From: an uncultured Clostridia bacterium
Lineage (GTDB): Bacteria > Bacillota > Clostridia > Oscillospirales > Ruminococcaceae
DNA: 19,074 bases
Assembly: GCA_945931735.1 (NCBI GenBank)
Contig: CAMEPN010000005.1
Coordinates: 1 to 19,074 of the forward strand
Direction: 5' to 3'
Each line of letters begins with the position of its first letter. The stretch's first letter is position 1. The notes under the pieces were generated by a model. The model did not search any database, was not told where the DNA came from, and saw only the letters and a list, made by a program, of their open reading frames with translations. This document shows positions 1-7,579 of the stretch, in pieces. Position numbers and translations under genes: made by a program.

Positions 1-1216
1 TTCCGTCCGAAGCGGCGGTATACAATTTCCCGCCATCAAAAAACGTCCCAAGCGAGCCGTCGGACTCGACGATAATGTCCCCGAAAAGTGTGCTGCCGCC
101 GCGCCACGGCTGAATATCCGCGCCGACGATACCGCTGTTGTAGGAGGAATATATCGCGCCGAATATCTCGCTGCTGTCCGCCGCGAAATGCGCGCCCACC
201 GATTCGATCGGCGCAAATCCCATAAAACTTACCGCTGCCGCCGCCGCAAACAGCACAGCAGCTCCCGCCGCGGAGGTTATCAGCGCGCCTTTGCAGTACT
301 GCGGCTCGTATTCTTCGTCCTCGTCCGCTTCATCGGGGGCTTCGGCAGCTTCGGCGCTTTCCGGCGCAGCTTCACCGCCGGATATTTCTTCCGCGTCGGC
401 AATTAAGCTCTGCCGCAGCAGCTCCATGTCGACGGGTCGGAACTCGCTTGTTTCCTCGGGAGCAGTGTTTTCGACTTCCTCGGGAGTATTGTCCTCGATT
501 TCCTCTGGGGCAATGTCCTCGACTTCCTCGGGGGCATTGTCCTCGATTTCCTCGGGGGCATTGTCCTCAACTTCTTCGGGAGCATTGTCCTCGATTTCCT
601 CGGGAGCATTGTCCTCGACTTCCTCGGGGGCATTGTCCTCGATTTCTTCGGGAACATTGTACTCGATTTCTTCGGGGGCATTGTCCTCAACTTCTTCGGG
701 AGCAATGTCCTCAACTTCTTCGGGAACATTGTCCTCAACTTCTTCGGGAACATTGTCCTCAACTTCCTCGGGAGCATTGTCCTCGATTTCCTCGGGGGCA
801 TTGTCCTCGATTTCCTCGGGGGCATTGTCCTCGATTTCCTCGGGGGCATTTTCCGCCTTTTCAAGGCGCATAGTGAGCGTGCGCTCCCAAAGCTGGCGCG
901 CGGTGTACAGCATACGCGTGTAATCCTGCGGGGTAAGACCCGCGCCGTCGAGAGTGAGGATAAGCGACTGCAAATTCATCGCGGGATTTCTGCGCACCTT
1001 TTCAACGGCCTCCTCGGGCGCGCCGCAGCCGCTTAAAAGGTACAGAAAATCCGCCGAGCCTATGCCGAGCGCGCGCAGACGGTTTAGGAACGTGAACGCG
1101 TCCAGCTCGGGCAGCTCTGCGTCCTCGTCCATGAGAAATTCCGCGATATTCTGCGGCATTACCTTCTCCGGAACGACCTTTTCCATCATTCTGTCCCTAA
1201 GCTGCGATACCGTCAT
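1..1216 (-). CDS. Membrane protein with acidic octapeptide repeats, candidate anti-sigma partner (3' part outside window)
   Basis: This frame is open from an ATG at 1216 (GGAGG seven bases upstream) to the left edge, 405 codons with no stop, so the C-terminus is missing. Residues 1-123 form a mostly helical, Leu/Glu/Arg-rich domain I do not recognise. Residues 124-251 are sixteen copies of an octapeptide of the form [AVT]PEE[IV]EDN, followed by a partial copy (APEETSE). An acidic stretch rich in Ala/Glu/Asp follows, then one hydrophobic segment at about residues 311-335, then an outside part rich in Gly, Ser and Asp. The protein starts 34 bp after an ECF-like sigma gene with no terminator between, the usual position of a membrane anti-sigma factor. 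That role is inference: no known anti-sigma motif was recognised. The outside part might be a sensor or propeller-like domain, but too little is present to say. Confidence 0.8.
   Translation of the reverse strand, partial: MTVSQLRDRMMEKVVPEKVMPQNIAEFLMDEDAELPELDAFTFLNRLRALGIGSADFLYLLSGCGAPEEAVEKVRRNPAMNLQSLILTLDGAGLTPQDYTRMLYTARQLWERTLTMRLEKAENAPEEIEDNAPEEIEDNAPEEIEDNAPEEVEDNVPEEVEDNVPEEVEDIAPEEVEDNAPEEIEYNVPEEIEDNAPEEVEDNAPEEIEDNAPEEVEDNAPEEIEDNAPEEVEDIAPEEIEDNTPEEVENTAPEETSEFRPVDMELLRQSLIADAEEISGGEAAPESAEAAEAPDEADEDEEYEPQYCKGALITSAAGAAVLFAAAAAVSFMGFAPIESVGAHFAADSSEIFGAIYSSYNSGIVGADIQPWRGGSTLFGDIIVESDGSLGTFFDGGKLYTAASDG
464..847 (-). repeat. Sixteen in-frame 24-bp tandem repeats (octapeptide array)
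   Basis: Sixteen contiguous 24-bp units encode [AVT]PEE[IV]E[DNY][NIT] in the membrane protein. Most differences are synonymous or conservative (Ile/Val at position 5, Ala/Val at position 1). Three identical APEEIEDN units stand together at the N-terminal end, which suggests recent unit duplication. Each unit carries about four acidic residues and one proline, so the array is probably an extended, strongly negative spacer between the cytoplasmic domain and the membrane. The repeat also keeps other frames open on both strands, and those frames are artefacts. Confidence 0.95.
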
Positions 1217-1250
1217 TCCCGTTCCCTCCTTCCGATAAATTTTAATCGCC

Positions 1251-1721
1251 TTAATCCAGCTCGAACTGCTCCATTGCGCTCTTCAGCCGCTTTTTCACCG
1301 CGCCCGCGGACATTCCCGTGAACGCCGCTATCTCCGACGGGATAAATCTCCCCGCCACATACATCGCGGCGACCATTCTCTCGCCCTCCGGCAGGCGGTC
1401 AAATTCCCGCTTTATGTCCGAACCGCCGTATTCCGCCGAAACGCCGCCCGAGCGGTATTCCTTCAGCCGCGCCTTTATCCTCGCGCAAAGCGACTTCATC
1501 ATAAACGTGCGGAACGCTTCTTCGGTGCGGAGCTTTCCCACCGAGGAAAACCCGTCCTTTACCGTCCGCATTACAACGTCCACCGCGTCCGCGTCGTTCG
1601 CCAGAGTGTAAAAGGCGGTGTAGTACATCTCGCGGTAAATCGTTTCATAAAGGTGCGCGAACGCCTTTGTGTCGCCGTTTGCGGCAAGCGCGCTTATCTC
1701 CTTGTATTCACGTTTATCCAT
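1251..1721 (-). CDS. RNA polymerase sigma factor, sigma-70/ECF-like
   Basis: The 156-residue protein has the two-domain ECF layout. A region-2-like helical part lies at about residues 20-90 (FAHLYETIYREMYYTAFYTL, then a segment ending KSLCARIKARLKE). A region-4 helix-turn-helix lies at about 107-155 (LPEGERMVAAMYVAGRF, then IPSEIAAFTGMSAGAVKKRL). It would direct core RNA polymerase to a small regulon. Its start lies 21 bp after the aspS stop and the Shine-Dalgarno is weak (GGCGGTG about ten bases upstream), so translation may be low or coupled to aspS. The membrane protein gene downstream is the likely regulator. Region 2 diverges from textbook ECF sequences, so the subgroup and target promoters cannot be told. 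Confidence 0.85.
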   Translation of the reverse strand: MDKREYKEISALAANGDTKAFAHLYETIYREMYYTAFYTLANDADAVDVVMRTVKDGFSSVGKLRTEEAFRTFMMKSLCARIKARLKEYRSGGVSAEYGGSDIKREFDRLPEGERMVAAMYVAGRFIPSEIAAFTGMSAGAVKKRLKSAMEQFELD

Positions 1722-1742
1722 CTGTACACACCGCCCGTTAAT

Positions 1743-3524
1743 TTATTCGTCGTCCTCGTTTCTTACAATGGCTATTCCAAGCTCGTCAAGCTGCTCCTCG
1801 CTTACGTAGGAGGGCGCCTCGCTCATCAGCTCGCTCGCGTCCTTTACCTTCGGGAAAGCAACGACGTCGCGCAGGCTGTCGCAGCCGCACATCAGCATGG
1901 CAAGTCTGTCAAGCCCTATTCCCGCACCGCCGTGAGGGGGCGCGCCGTACTTGTATGCGTCGACAAGGAAGCCGAATTTCGCGTCTATCTCCTCGTCGGT
2001 CATTCCGAGCATTTCAAACATATGCTGCTGAAGCTCGGGGTCGGTTATTCTGATAGAACCGCTCGAAAGCTCGATACCGTTCAGCACAAGGTCGTAGCAC
2101 TTCGCACGCACCCTTGCCTTGTCCGTGTCGAGATACGGAATGCACTCGTCAAGCGGCATCGTGAAAGGGTGATGCATTGCGAGCCACTCGCCGCTCTCCT
2201 CGTCGTACTCGAAGAACGGGAACTCGACTATCCACAGGAAATTCCAGCCCTCGGGGATAATGTCGAGCTGCTTCGCTATCTTAAGGCGCAGCGCACCAAG
2301 CACGGGCAGCGTCACCTTGTCCTTGTCCGCGACGATAAACGCAACGTCGCCCTTTTCGCAGCCAAGCGCGGAAAGTATCTTCTCAAGCTCGCCCTCGCCC
2401 ATGAATTTTCCGAAGGAGCAGTTGGGCGCGTCCTCAACCCAGCGGACATACGCCAGACCCTTTGCACCTATTCCGCGGACAAATTCGGTCTGCTTGTCTA
2501 TTTCCTTTCGGGTCAGCTTGTCAGCAGCGCCCTTTGCTACGATACCGCGAACCGAGCCGCCGTTTGCGACCGCGTCCTTGAACACAGAGAAGCCGCAGTC
2601 CTTTACTATATCGGAAATATCGGTTATCTCCATGCCGAAGCGGGTGTCGGGCTTGTCCGAGCCGTAGCGGCTCATTGCCTCGTCGTAGGTCAGACGGGGC
2701 AGCGGGGTCGGGATATCAATGTTCAGCACCTGCTTGTAAAGGCGCTTTACGAAGCCCTCGAGGCATTCGAGTATATCGTCGACGTCGACAAAGGACATCT
2801 CAAGGTCTATCTGCGTAAATTCGGGCTGTCTGTCCGCTCTGAGGTCCTCGTCGCGGAAGCAGCGCGCAAGCTGGATATACCTGTCCATGCCGGATATCAT
2901 CAGAAGCTGCTTGTACATCTGCGGCGACTGCGGCAGGGCGTAGAACTTTCCGTTGTGAACGCGGGAAGGGACGATGTAGTCGCGCGCGCCCTCGGGCGTG
3001 GACTTTATCATCATCGGCGTTTCTATCTCAACGAAGCCGTTTTCATAGAAATACTCGCGCGCGCACTTTGCTATCTCGTGGCGCATTATGAGGTTGTCCT
3101 GAAGCGGCTTTCTGCGCAGGTCGAGGTAGCGGTACTTAAGGCGAAGCTCCTCGTTGGTCTTGGTGTTGGAGGTTATCTCGAAGGGAGGGGTCTGCGCCTT
3201 GGAAAGAATGCGCAGGTCGGTCACCATTATCTCAATACCGCCCGTTGCTATCTCGGTGTTCACGCTCTCGCGCGCACGCACATTGCCCTTTGCCATAAGG
3301 ACATATTCGGAGCGCACGGTCTTTGCCTTATCGAAAACGGCGCGGTCGGTCGTGTCGTCAAAAACTAGCTGTACGATGCCGCTCTTGTCCCTTAAATCTA
3401 TGAAAATAATTCCGCCCTTATCGCGAACTCTCTGAGTAAAGCCGCCGACAACGACCTCGCTCATTGCGGAAGTTACCTCGCCGCATAAACACGTTCTTTT
3501 CAGACCCTGCATAGTGTCTGCCAT
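1743..3524 (-). CDS. aspS: Aspartyl-tRNA synthetase
   Basis: This class II aminoacyl-tRNA synthetase charges tRNA-Asp, or both tRNA-Asp and tRNA-Asn if non-discriminating. At 593 residues it has normal bacterial length. Visible are the N-terminal OB-fold anticodon-binding domain (FIDLRDKSGIVQLVF at about 41-55), the hinge motif YRYLDLRR (131-138), motif 1 around FVEIETPMM, the substrate loop LPQSPQMYKQLLM, motif 2 around RCFRDEDLRADRQPEFTQID (221-240), the GAD insertion, and motif 3 GAGIGLDRLAMLM near the C-terminus. The start has AGAGGG seven bases upstream and a canonical promoter about 75 bp upstream. Usual neighbour hisS is absent; a sigma/membrane protein pair follows instead. Residue 36 in the anticodon loop (RDKGG) is Lys, so tRNA discrimination cannot be read off simply. 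Confidence 0.98.
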   Translation of the reverse strand: MADTMQGLKRTCLCGEVTSAMSEVVVGGFTQRVRDKGGIIFIDLRDKSGIVQLVFDDTTDRAVFDKAKTVRSEYVLMAKGNVRARESVNTEIATGGIEIMVTDLRILSKAQTPPFEITSNTKTNEELRLKYRYLDLRRKPLQDNLIMRHEIAKCAREYFYENGFVEIETPMMIKSTPEGARDYIVPSRVHNGKFYALPQSPQMYKQLLMISGMDRYIQLARCFRDEDLRADRQPEFTQIDLEMSFVDVDDILECLEGFVKRLYKQVLNIDIPTPLPRLTYDEAMSRYGSDKPDTRFGMEITDISDIVKDCGFSVFKDAVANGGSVRGIVAKGAADKLTRKEIDKQTEFVRGIGAKGLAYVRWVEDAPNCSFGKFMGEGELEKILSALGCEKGDVAFIVADKDKVTLPVLGALRLKIAKQLDIIPEGWNFLWIVEFPFFEYDEESGEWLAMHHPFTMPLDECIPYLDTDKARVRAKCYDLVLNGIELSSGSIRITDPELQQHMFEMLGMTDEEIDAKFGFLVDAYKYGAPPHGGAGIGLDRLAMLMCGCDSLRDVVAFPKVKDASELMSEAPSYVSEEQLDELGIAIVRNEDDE

Positions 3525-3552
3525 AAATATCCCTCTTTCGTTTTGTTATTGA

Positions 3553-3573
3553 GCCTGCGATCCTGCCGCAGGC
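3553..3573 (-). promoter_or_regulatory. Hairpin in the aspS leader
   Basis: A perfect 7-bp inverted repeat (GCCTGCG / CGCAGGC, 7-base loop) lies in the roughly 68-nt leader between the predicted aspS transcription start and its start codon. No U-run follows, so it is not a terminator. The leader is far too short for a T-box. It may only stabilise the message. Confidence 0.5.
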
Positions 3574-3598
3574 ATAATTCAACATTTTATACTTTACC

Positions 3599-3627
3599 AT
3601 TATATCATTATTCCTCATTTTTTGCAA
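3599..3627 (-). promoter_or_regulatory. Promoter of aspS (sigma-A type)
   Basis: On the minus strand TTGCAA (3622-3627) is followed by a 17-bp spacer and a perfect TATAAT (3599-3604). It points to aspS and probably also drives the sigma factor and membrane protein genes behind it. Confidence 0.85.
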
Positions 3628-3771
3628 TAGGTGATGAAATATTTTTCACGCAGATAATTTATTACGCGGATTTTACGCGCAAATCGCCGGTTTTATTGTA
3701 AAATAAGCAAAACGGAGGATAATAAAAGCGGCGCGTCCCGCATAATCTGATAAAAAAACAAGGAGAAGCCT

Positions 3772-4614
3772 ATGAAAGAGAGCATTTTGACAGTGCTGAA
3801 GGGGCTTGCGGTCGGGTCGTCTATGACGATTCCCGGCGTAAGCGGCGGGTCGATGGCAATGATAATCGGCGTTTACGACCGCCTTATCACCTCGGTCAGC
3901 AGGATATTTTCCGAGCCGAAAAAAAGCATTCCTTTTCTTCTGAAATTCGCCGCCGGCGCGGCTGCGGGTATGCTGCTTCTCGCGGGGCTTATCGGCGCGG
4001 CGCTCGACACGCCTGCGGGGCTGCCGCTGAGGTTTGTTTTCCTCGGCGCGGTCGCGGGCGGTATTCCGCTTATTTTCCGAAAGGCGGAGCTGAACAGGCT
4101 GACGGCGGTCGGCGTCCTGTTCATTCTCACGGGAACAGCCGCGGTGCTGCTGCTCGGCACTCTGCCCGAGGGGATGTTCTCGCCCGCAAAGGAGGGCTTC
4201 GGCGCGGCAGTGATACAGTTTCTCGGCGGGGTCATTGTGGCTGCCGCGCTGGTTCTTCCCGGAATTTCCTGCGCGCATATGATGTATATGATGGGCATTT
4301 ACGAGCCTGTCATGGACAGCATCTCGCGGCTGGACATACTTTCGCTGCTCCCGATGGCGCTGGGGCTTGCCGCGGGGACGTTTCTCACCGCAAAGCTGCT
4401 CGAGAGCCTTATCGAAAAGCACAGCCGCGGCTGCTACCTCGTTATCCTCGGGTTCATGGCGGGGTCGCTGCTCGATCTTGTTCCCGAGGTCAGTTTTTGG
4501 TGGCAGTGGCTTATCGGCGGCGTTTGCACTGCGATAGGGTTTATCGCGGTGCGGCTGATGTGTTCGGGAGAGATAAAGAAGCTCCGCGAGGAACGGCAGG
4601 GGTTAAACAGCTGA
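3772..4614 (+). CDS. popT: DUF368 family polyprenyl-phosphate translocase (PopT-like)
   Basis: This 280-residue polytopic membrane protein belongs to the DUF368 family. Family members have been shown to return undecaprenyl phosphate across the cytoplasmic membrane for cell-wall precursor recycling. Two inverted-repeat halves are visible, each opening with the family motif: PGVSGGSMAMIIGVYDRLI at residues 21-39 and PGISCAHMMYMMGIYEPV at 163-180. Several Gly/Ala/Leu-rich membrane segments lie between and after these, and a short basic tail ends the protein. The start has AAGGAG upstream. The gene stands alone, divergent from aspS; only a weak promoter candidate (TTTTAC-17-TATTGT upstream of 3690) was seen. 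The second motif has Cys-Ala-His where the first half has Gly-Gly-Ser. No clear terminator follows. Confidence 0.9.
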   Translation: MKESILTVLKGLAVGSSMTIPGVSGGSMAMIIGVYDRLITSVSRIFSEPKKSIPFLLKFAAGAAAGMLLLAGLIGAALDTPAGLPLRFVFLGAVAGGIPLIFRKAELNRLTAVGVLFILTGTAAVLLLGTLPEGMFSPAKEGFGAAVIQFLGGVIVAAALVLPGISCAHMMYMMGIYEPVMDSISRLDILSLLPMALGLAAGTFLTAKLLESLIEKHSRGCYLVILGFMAGSLLDLVPEVSFWWQWLIGGVCTAIGFIAVRLMCSGEIKKLREERQGLNS

Positions 4615-4643
4615 ATTTGGGGGCGTAAGCGCCTTACACTGCG

Positions 4644-5037
4644 CGGCGGATTATCATGCGGAGGGCGTGATTGGGAAACAAATTAACCCCACGGAACGAC
4701 GCGGGTAAAGGCTTGACTTGGGCGGGATTGACGGGCTTTGTGCGGCGGATTGTCATAAAGCAGGCGTGCTCGTGGAATAAATAAACCCCACGGGACGATA
4801 CGGGTAAAAGCTTGGCTTGTGCGAGAATGGCGGACTTTGCTCGGCGGATTTTCATGCGGCAGGCGTGAACGAGAGCAAAAAGCTCCATGGAACGGCGCAG
4901 GGGAAATGCTTGACTTGGGCGAAAACGGCGGACTTTAGGCGGCAGATTGTCATGCGGCAGACGTGCTCGTGTAACAAATTAACCCCATGGAACAGCACAG
5001 GAAAGAGTTTGAGTGAGATGTGACGACGAACACTGCG
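4644..5037. repeat. Four tandem copies of a 98-99 bp repeat
   Basis: Four adjoining units start at 4644, 4743, 4842 and 4940 (lengths 99, 99, 98, 98) and each begins CGGCGGATT or CGGCAGATT. Shared internal blocks are TCATGCGGCAGGCGTG, AAATTAACCCCACGGAAC, GGCTTGACTTGGGCG and GGCGGACTTT. Copies are clearly related but diverged. The string CACTGCGCGGCGG stands just before the first unit (about 4637) and again at the end of the fourth (about 5031), and a fifth unit starts and then breaks off. Reading frames across the units exist on both strands but shift at the 98-bp units and lack ribosome binding sites, so I regard the array as non-coding. It lies between popT and the gdhA promoter. Confidence 0.85.
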
Positions 5038-5382
5038 CGGCGGGTGCCGGAAATGCTCCGTGCAGATGAAGCGGCGGCATTTTCCGGAGCTGCGCCGTCG
5101 AACACACGCGCGCGATAAACTGCTCCCGCACAAAAAACAGTAAAACTACGAAACTTTTTTGTCCTAATCCTGCAAAATGTGTTTCCGCTCCGCAGAGGCG
5201 TTTCTTTATATCGGCGAAGCAGCGCAGTTATGCGTAAACCCGTTGAAACAGCAATGCAGGGCTGGAATATCTCCCCAATATGCCGCAGCACAAACGAATG
5301 TGCGTTTTGCATAAAATGTAAAAATAAAATTGTTAAAAAACAACAAAATGAATTTTCCAAATGAAAAAATATCAAAATATTC
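5038..5382. other. Gene-free stretch upstream of gdhA with one inverted repeat
   Basis: No supported gene lies here. After the broken fifth repeat start there is an inverted repeat CCGGAAATGC (5047-5056) / GCATTTTCCGG (5077-5087), with one bulged base and a 20-base loop; no T-run follows. The rest moves from GC-rich to a markedly AT-rich segment (about 5300-5410) that leads into the gdhA promoter and may act as an upstream promoter element. Confidence 0.6.
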
Positions 5383-5411
5383 TTGCAAAACAGACGAGTA
5401 TAGTGTATAAT
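5383..5411 (+). promoter_or_regulatory. Promoter of gdhA (sigma-A type)
   Basis: TTGCAA (5383-5388), a 17-bp spacer and a perfect TATAAT (5406-5411) stand about 65 bp before the gdhA start, preceded by A/T tracts. The -35 hexamer is the same as that of aspS. Confidence 0.88.
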
Positions 5412-5413
5412 AA

Positions 5414-6829
<1,416 letters not shown>

Positions 6830-6852
6830 TAACAGCGCTATTTGAACATTTT

Positions 6853-6881
6853 TCGGCGGCACTCACAATGCCGCCGATTTT
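6853..6881 (+). terminator. Intrinsic terminator after gdhA
   Basis: A perfect 9-bp stem (TCGGCGGCA / TGCCGCCGA) with a 7-base loop is followed by only four T. It lies 24 bp after the gdhA stop. The short T-run suggests partial read-through into the small ORF at 6920. Confidence 0.75.
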
Positions 6882-6919
6882 CAAACAAAGGTCACTTCGA
6901 GAAAACATGAGGTCTTATC

Positions 6920-7081
6920 ATGAAACCCGACACTAAAAATTCCGAATACAAGCGCGGCAAGAACGATGAAGTCAGGCTTCGCTCCCCTCTTCACCCCGAC
7001 GACAAAAAGGGCGGCAAGGGTGTTAAGGCAAGCAAGGACTTCAATAAAAACTGCGATTTCAACGTAAACGGCAAGAAATAA
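6920..7081 (+). CDS. Small basic hypothetical protein, 53 aa
   Basis: I do not recognise this ORF. It starts with ATG, GAGG lies seven bases upstream, and it ends in TAA just before a strong terminator. The product is rich in Lys, Asn, Asp and Gly, with no hydrophobic segment; it begins MKPDTKNSEYKRGKNDEV and ends DFNKNCDFNVNGKK. It is probably disordered and basic, and could bind nucleic acid or ribosomes, but that is a guess. Codon choice (AAG, GGC, GAC, AAC) resembles gdhA, which supports real translation. No own promoter is visible, so it would depend on read-through past the gdhA terminator. Its position inside a gdhA-terminator/terminator frame is the main argument for a gene. Confidence 0.6.
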   Translation: MKPDTKNSEYKRGKNDEVRLRSPLHPDDKKGGKGVKASKDFNKNCDFNVNGKK

Positions 7082-7084
7082 AAT

Positions 7085-7115
7085 AAGGCGGAGCACCGAG
7101 AGTGCCCCGCCTTTT
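7085..7115. terminator. Bidirectional terminator between convergent genes
   Basis: A 12-bp stem AAGGCGGAGCAC / GTGCCCCGCCTT with one A-C mismatch and a 5-base loop is followed by T on the plus strand (TTTTC) and, on the minus strand, by ATTTTATTTC. It serves the plus-strand small ORF and the minus-strand NrdD-like gene that ends at 7123. Confidence 0.85.
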
Positions 7116-7122
7116 CGTTATA

Positions 7123-7395
7123 TCACATCATCTCATGCTTCACGCGGTCGTGCTCCTCGCAGCGCTTCGCGTTGTTGAAGCGGTCGAGCGTACCAACAAG
7201 ATAACCCGTAATTCGGCGGATACGCTGGAACGGCTGGTCCGAGAAATGATATGCGACGTTGATATACTCGCCGTCGACATCAAGATCTATCGCCGTGAGG
7301 CATTTGTCCGCAAACCTGCTCTTAGCGCTCTCGACGTAATAATTTATCTCCTCGCCGGAGATATCGCCGCCCGATACATTAACATCAATAACCAT
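7123..7395 (-). CDS. Stand-alone NrdD C-terminal (glycyl-radical tail)-like protein, 90 aa
   Basis: Residues 58-87 (RIRRITGYLVGTLDRFNNAK, then RCEEHDRVKH) match the C-terminal signature of anaerobic ribonucleoside-triphosphate reductase NrdD: RR-x-x-GYL, then R-x-FN-x-x-K, E-E, and RVKH at the very end. Gly64 takes the place of the glycyl-radical residue. The first 57 residues form a short alpha/beta part. The four zinc-binding cysteines that precede the radical loop in full NrdD are absent, and there is no catalytic barrel. A GTG frame opens at 7413, but the ATG at 7395 is chosen because GGAGG at 7405-7409 overlaps that GTG and fits the ATG. Its promoter holds an NrdR box, independent support for a ribonucleotide reductase role. 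It might repair or tune NrdD as YfiD does for pyruvate formate-lyase; this is inference. Confidence 0.75.
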   Translation of the reverse strand: MVIDVNVSGGDISGEEINYYVESAKSRFADKCLTAIDLDVDGEYINVAYHFSDQPFQRIRRITGYLVGTLDRFNNAKRCEEHDRVKHEMM

Positions 7396-7434
7396 AATAC
7401 ATTTTCCTCCCACTAAATATAAGATTATGGTATT

Positions 7435-7463
7435 ATTTTATCACAATATATTGTGTCTGTCAA
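7435..7463 (-). promoter_or_regulatory. Promoter of the NrdD-like gene
   Basis: Minus strand: perfect -35 TTGACA (7458-7463), 17-bp spacer, -10 TAAAAT (7435-7440). A second TTGACA stands at 7465-7470. Transcription should start about 30-35 bases before the ATG at 7395. Confidence 0.85.
7441..7456. promoter_or_regulatory. NrdR box (operator) within the promoter spacer
   Basis: The 16-mer read on the minus strand, ACACAATATATTGTGA, agrees with the published NrdR-box consensus acaCwAtATaTwGtgt at every position but the last. Its 14-bp core CACAATATATTGTG is a perfect palindrome and fills the space between -35 and -10, so a bound repressor would block RNA polymerase. NrdR senses dATP/ATP and represses ribonucleotide reductase operons. 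The usual second box is not clear: only a half-match (ATATTGT) lies 33 bp upstream. Confidence 0.82.
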
Positions 7464-7528
7464 TTGTCAACTTGTACAATATTAGTCGGAGGATTTTGTA
7501 AAGGCGCGCCGCTATGCCGTTTCTCAAA

Positions 7529-7558
7529 CAAAACAAAAACCTCCCCGAAATGGGGAGG
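7529..7558 (-). terminator. Terminator of the ABC transporter operon
   Basis: On the minus strand a perfect stem CCTCCCC / GGGGAGG with a 5-base loop is followed by TTTTTGTTTTGTTT, about 20 bp after the MalG-like permease stop. Confidence 0.92.
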
Positions 7559-7579
7559 CTGATGTTTTGAAGAGAGGTA

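Noticed and set aside
291..923. Plus-strand Ser-rich and Arg/Pro-rich repeat proteins across the octapeptide array
   Set aside because: A 24-bp repeat leaves several frames open. Only the minus-strand frame starting at 1216 has a ribosome binding site, a non-repeat domain, a membrane segment and operon context.
1653..3368. A 571-codon plus-strand frame opposite aspS, and a 459-codon minus frame opposite gdhA (5483-6862)
   Set aside because: Both mirror strongly conserved genes; their translations are low-information shadows.
3525..3627. T-box riboswitch upstream of aspS
   Set aside because: The leader is only about 70 bases, with one small hairpin and no antiterminator/terminator pair or T-box sequence.
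4644..5037. CRISPR array
   Set aside because: Units are long, directly adjoining and diverged, with no short invariant repeat, no spacers and no cas genes.
5047..5087. Terminator of popT
   Set aside because: The inverted repeat lies over 400 bp after popT, has a 20-base loop and is not followed by a T-run.
4634..5133. Small repeat-peptide ORFs in the 98-99 bp array
   Set aside because: The units shift frame at the 98-bp copies, stops interrupt other copies, and no Shine-Dalgarno is seen.
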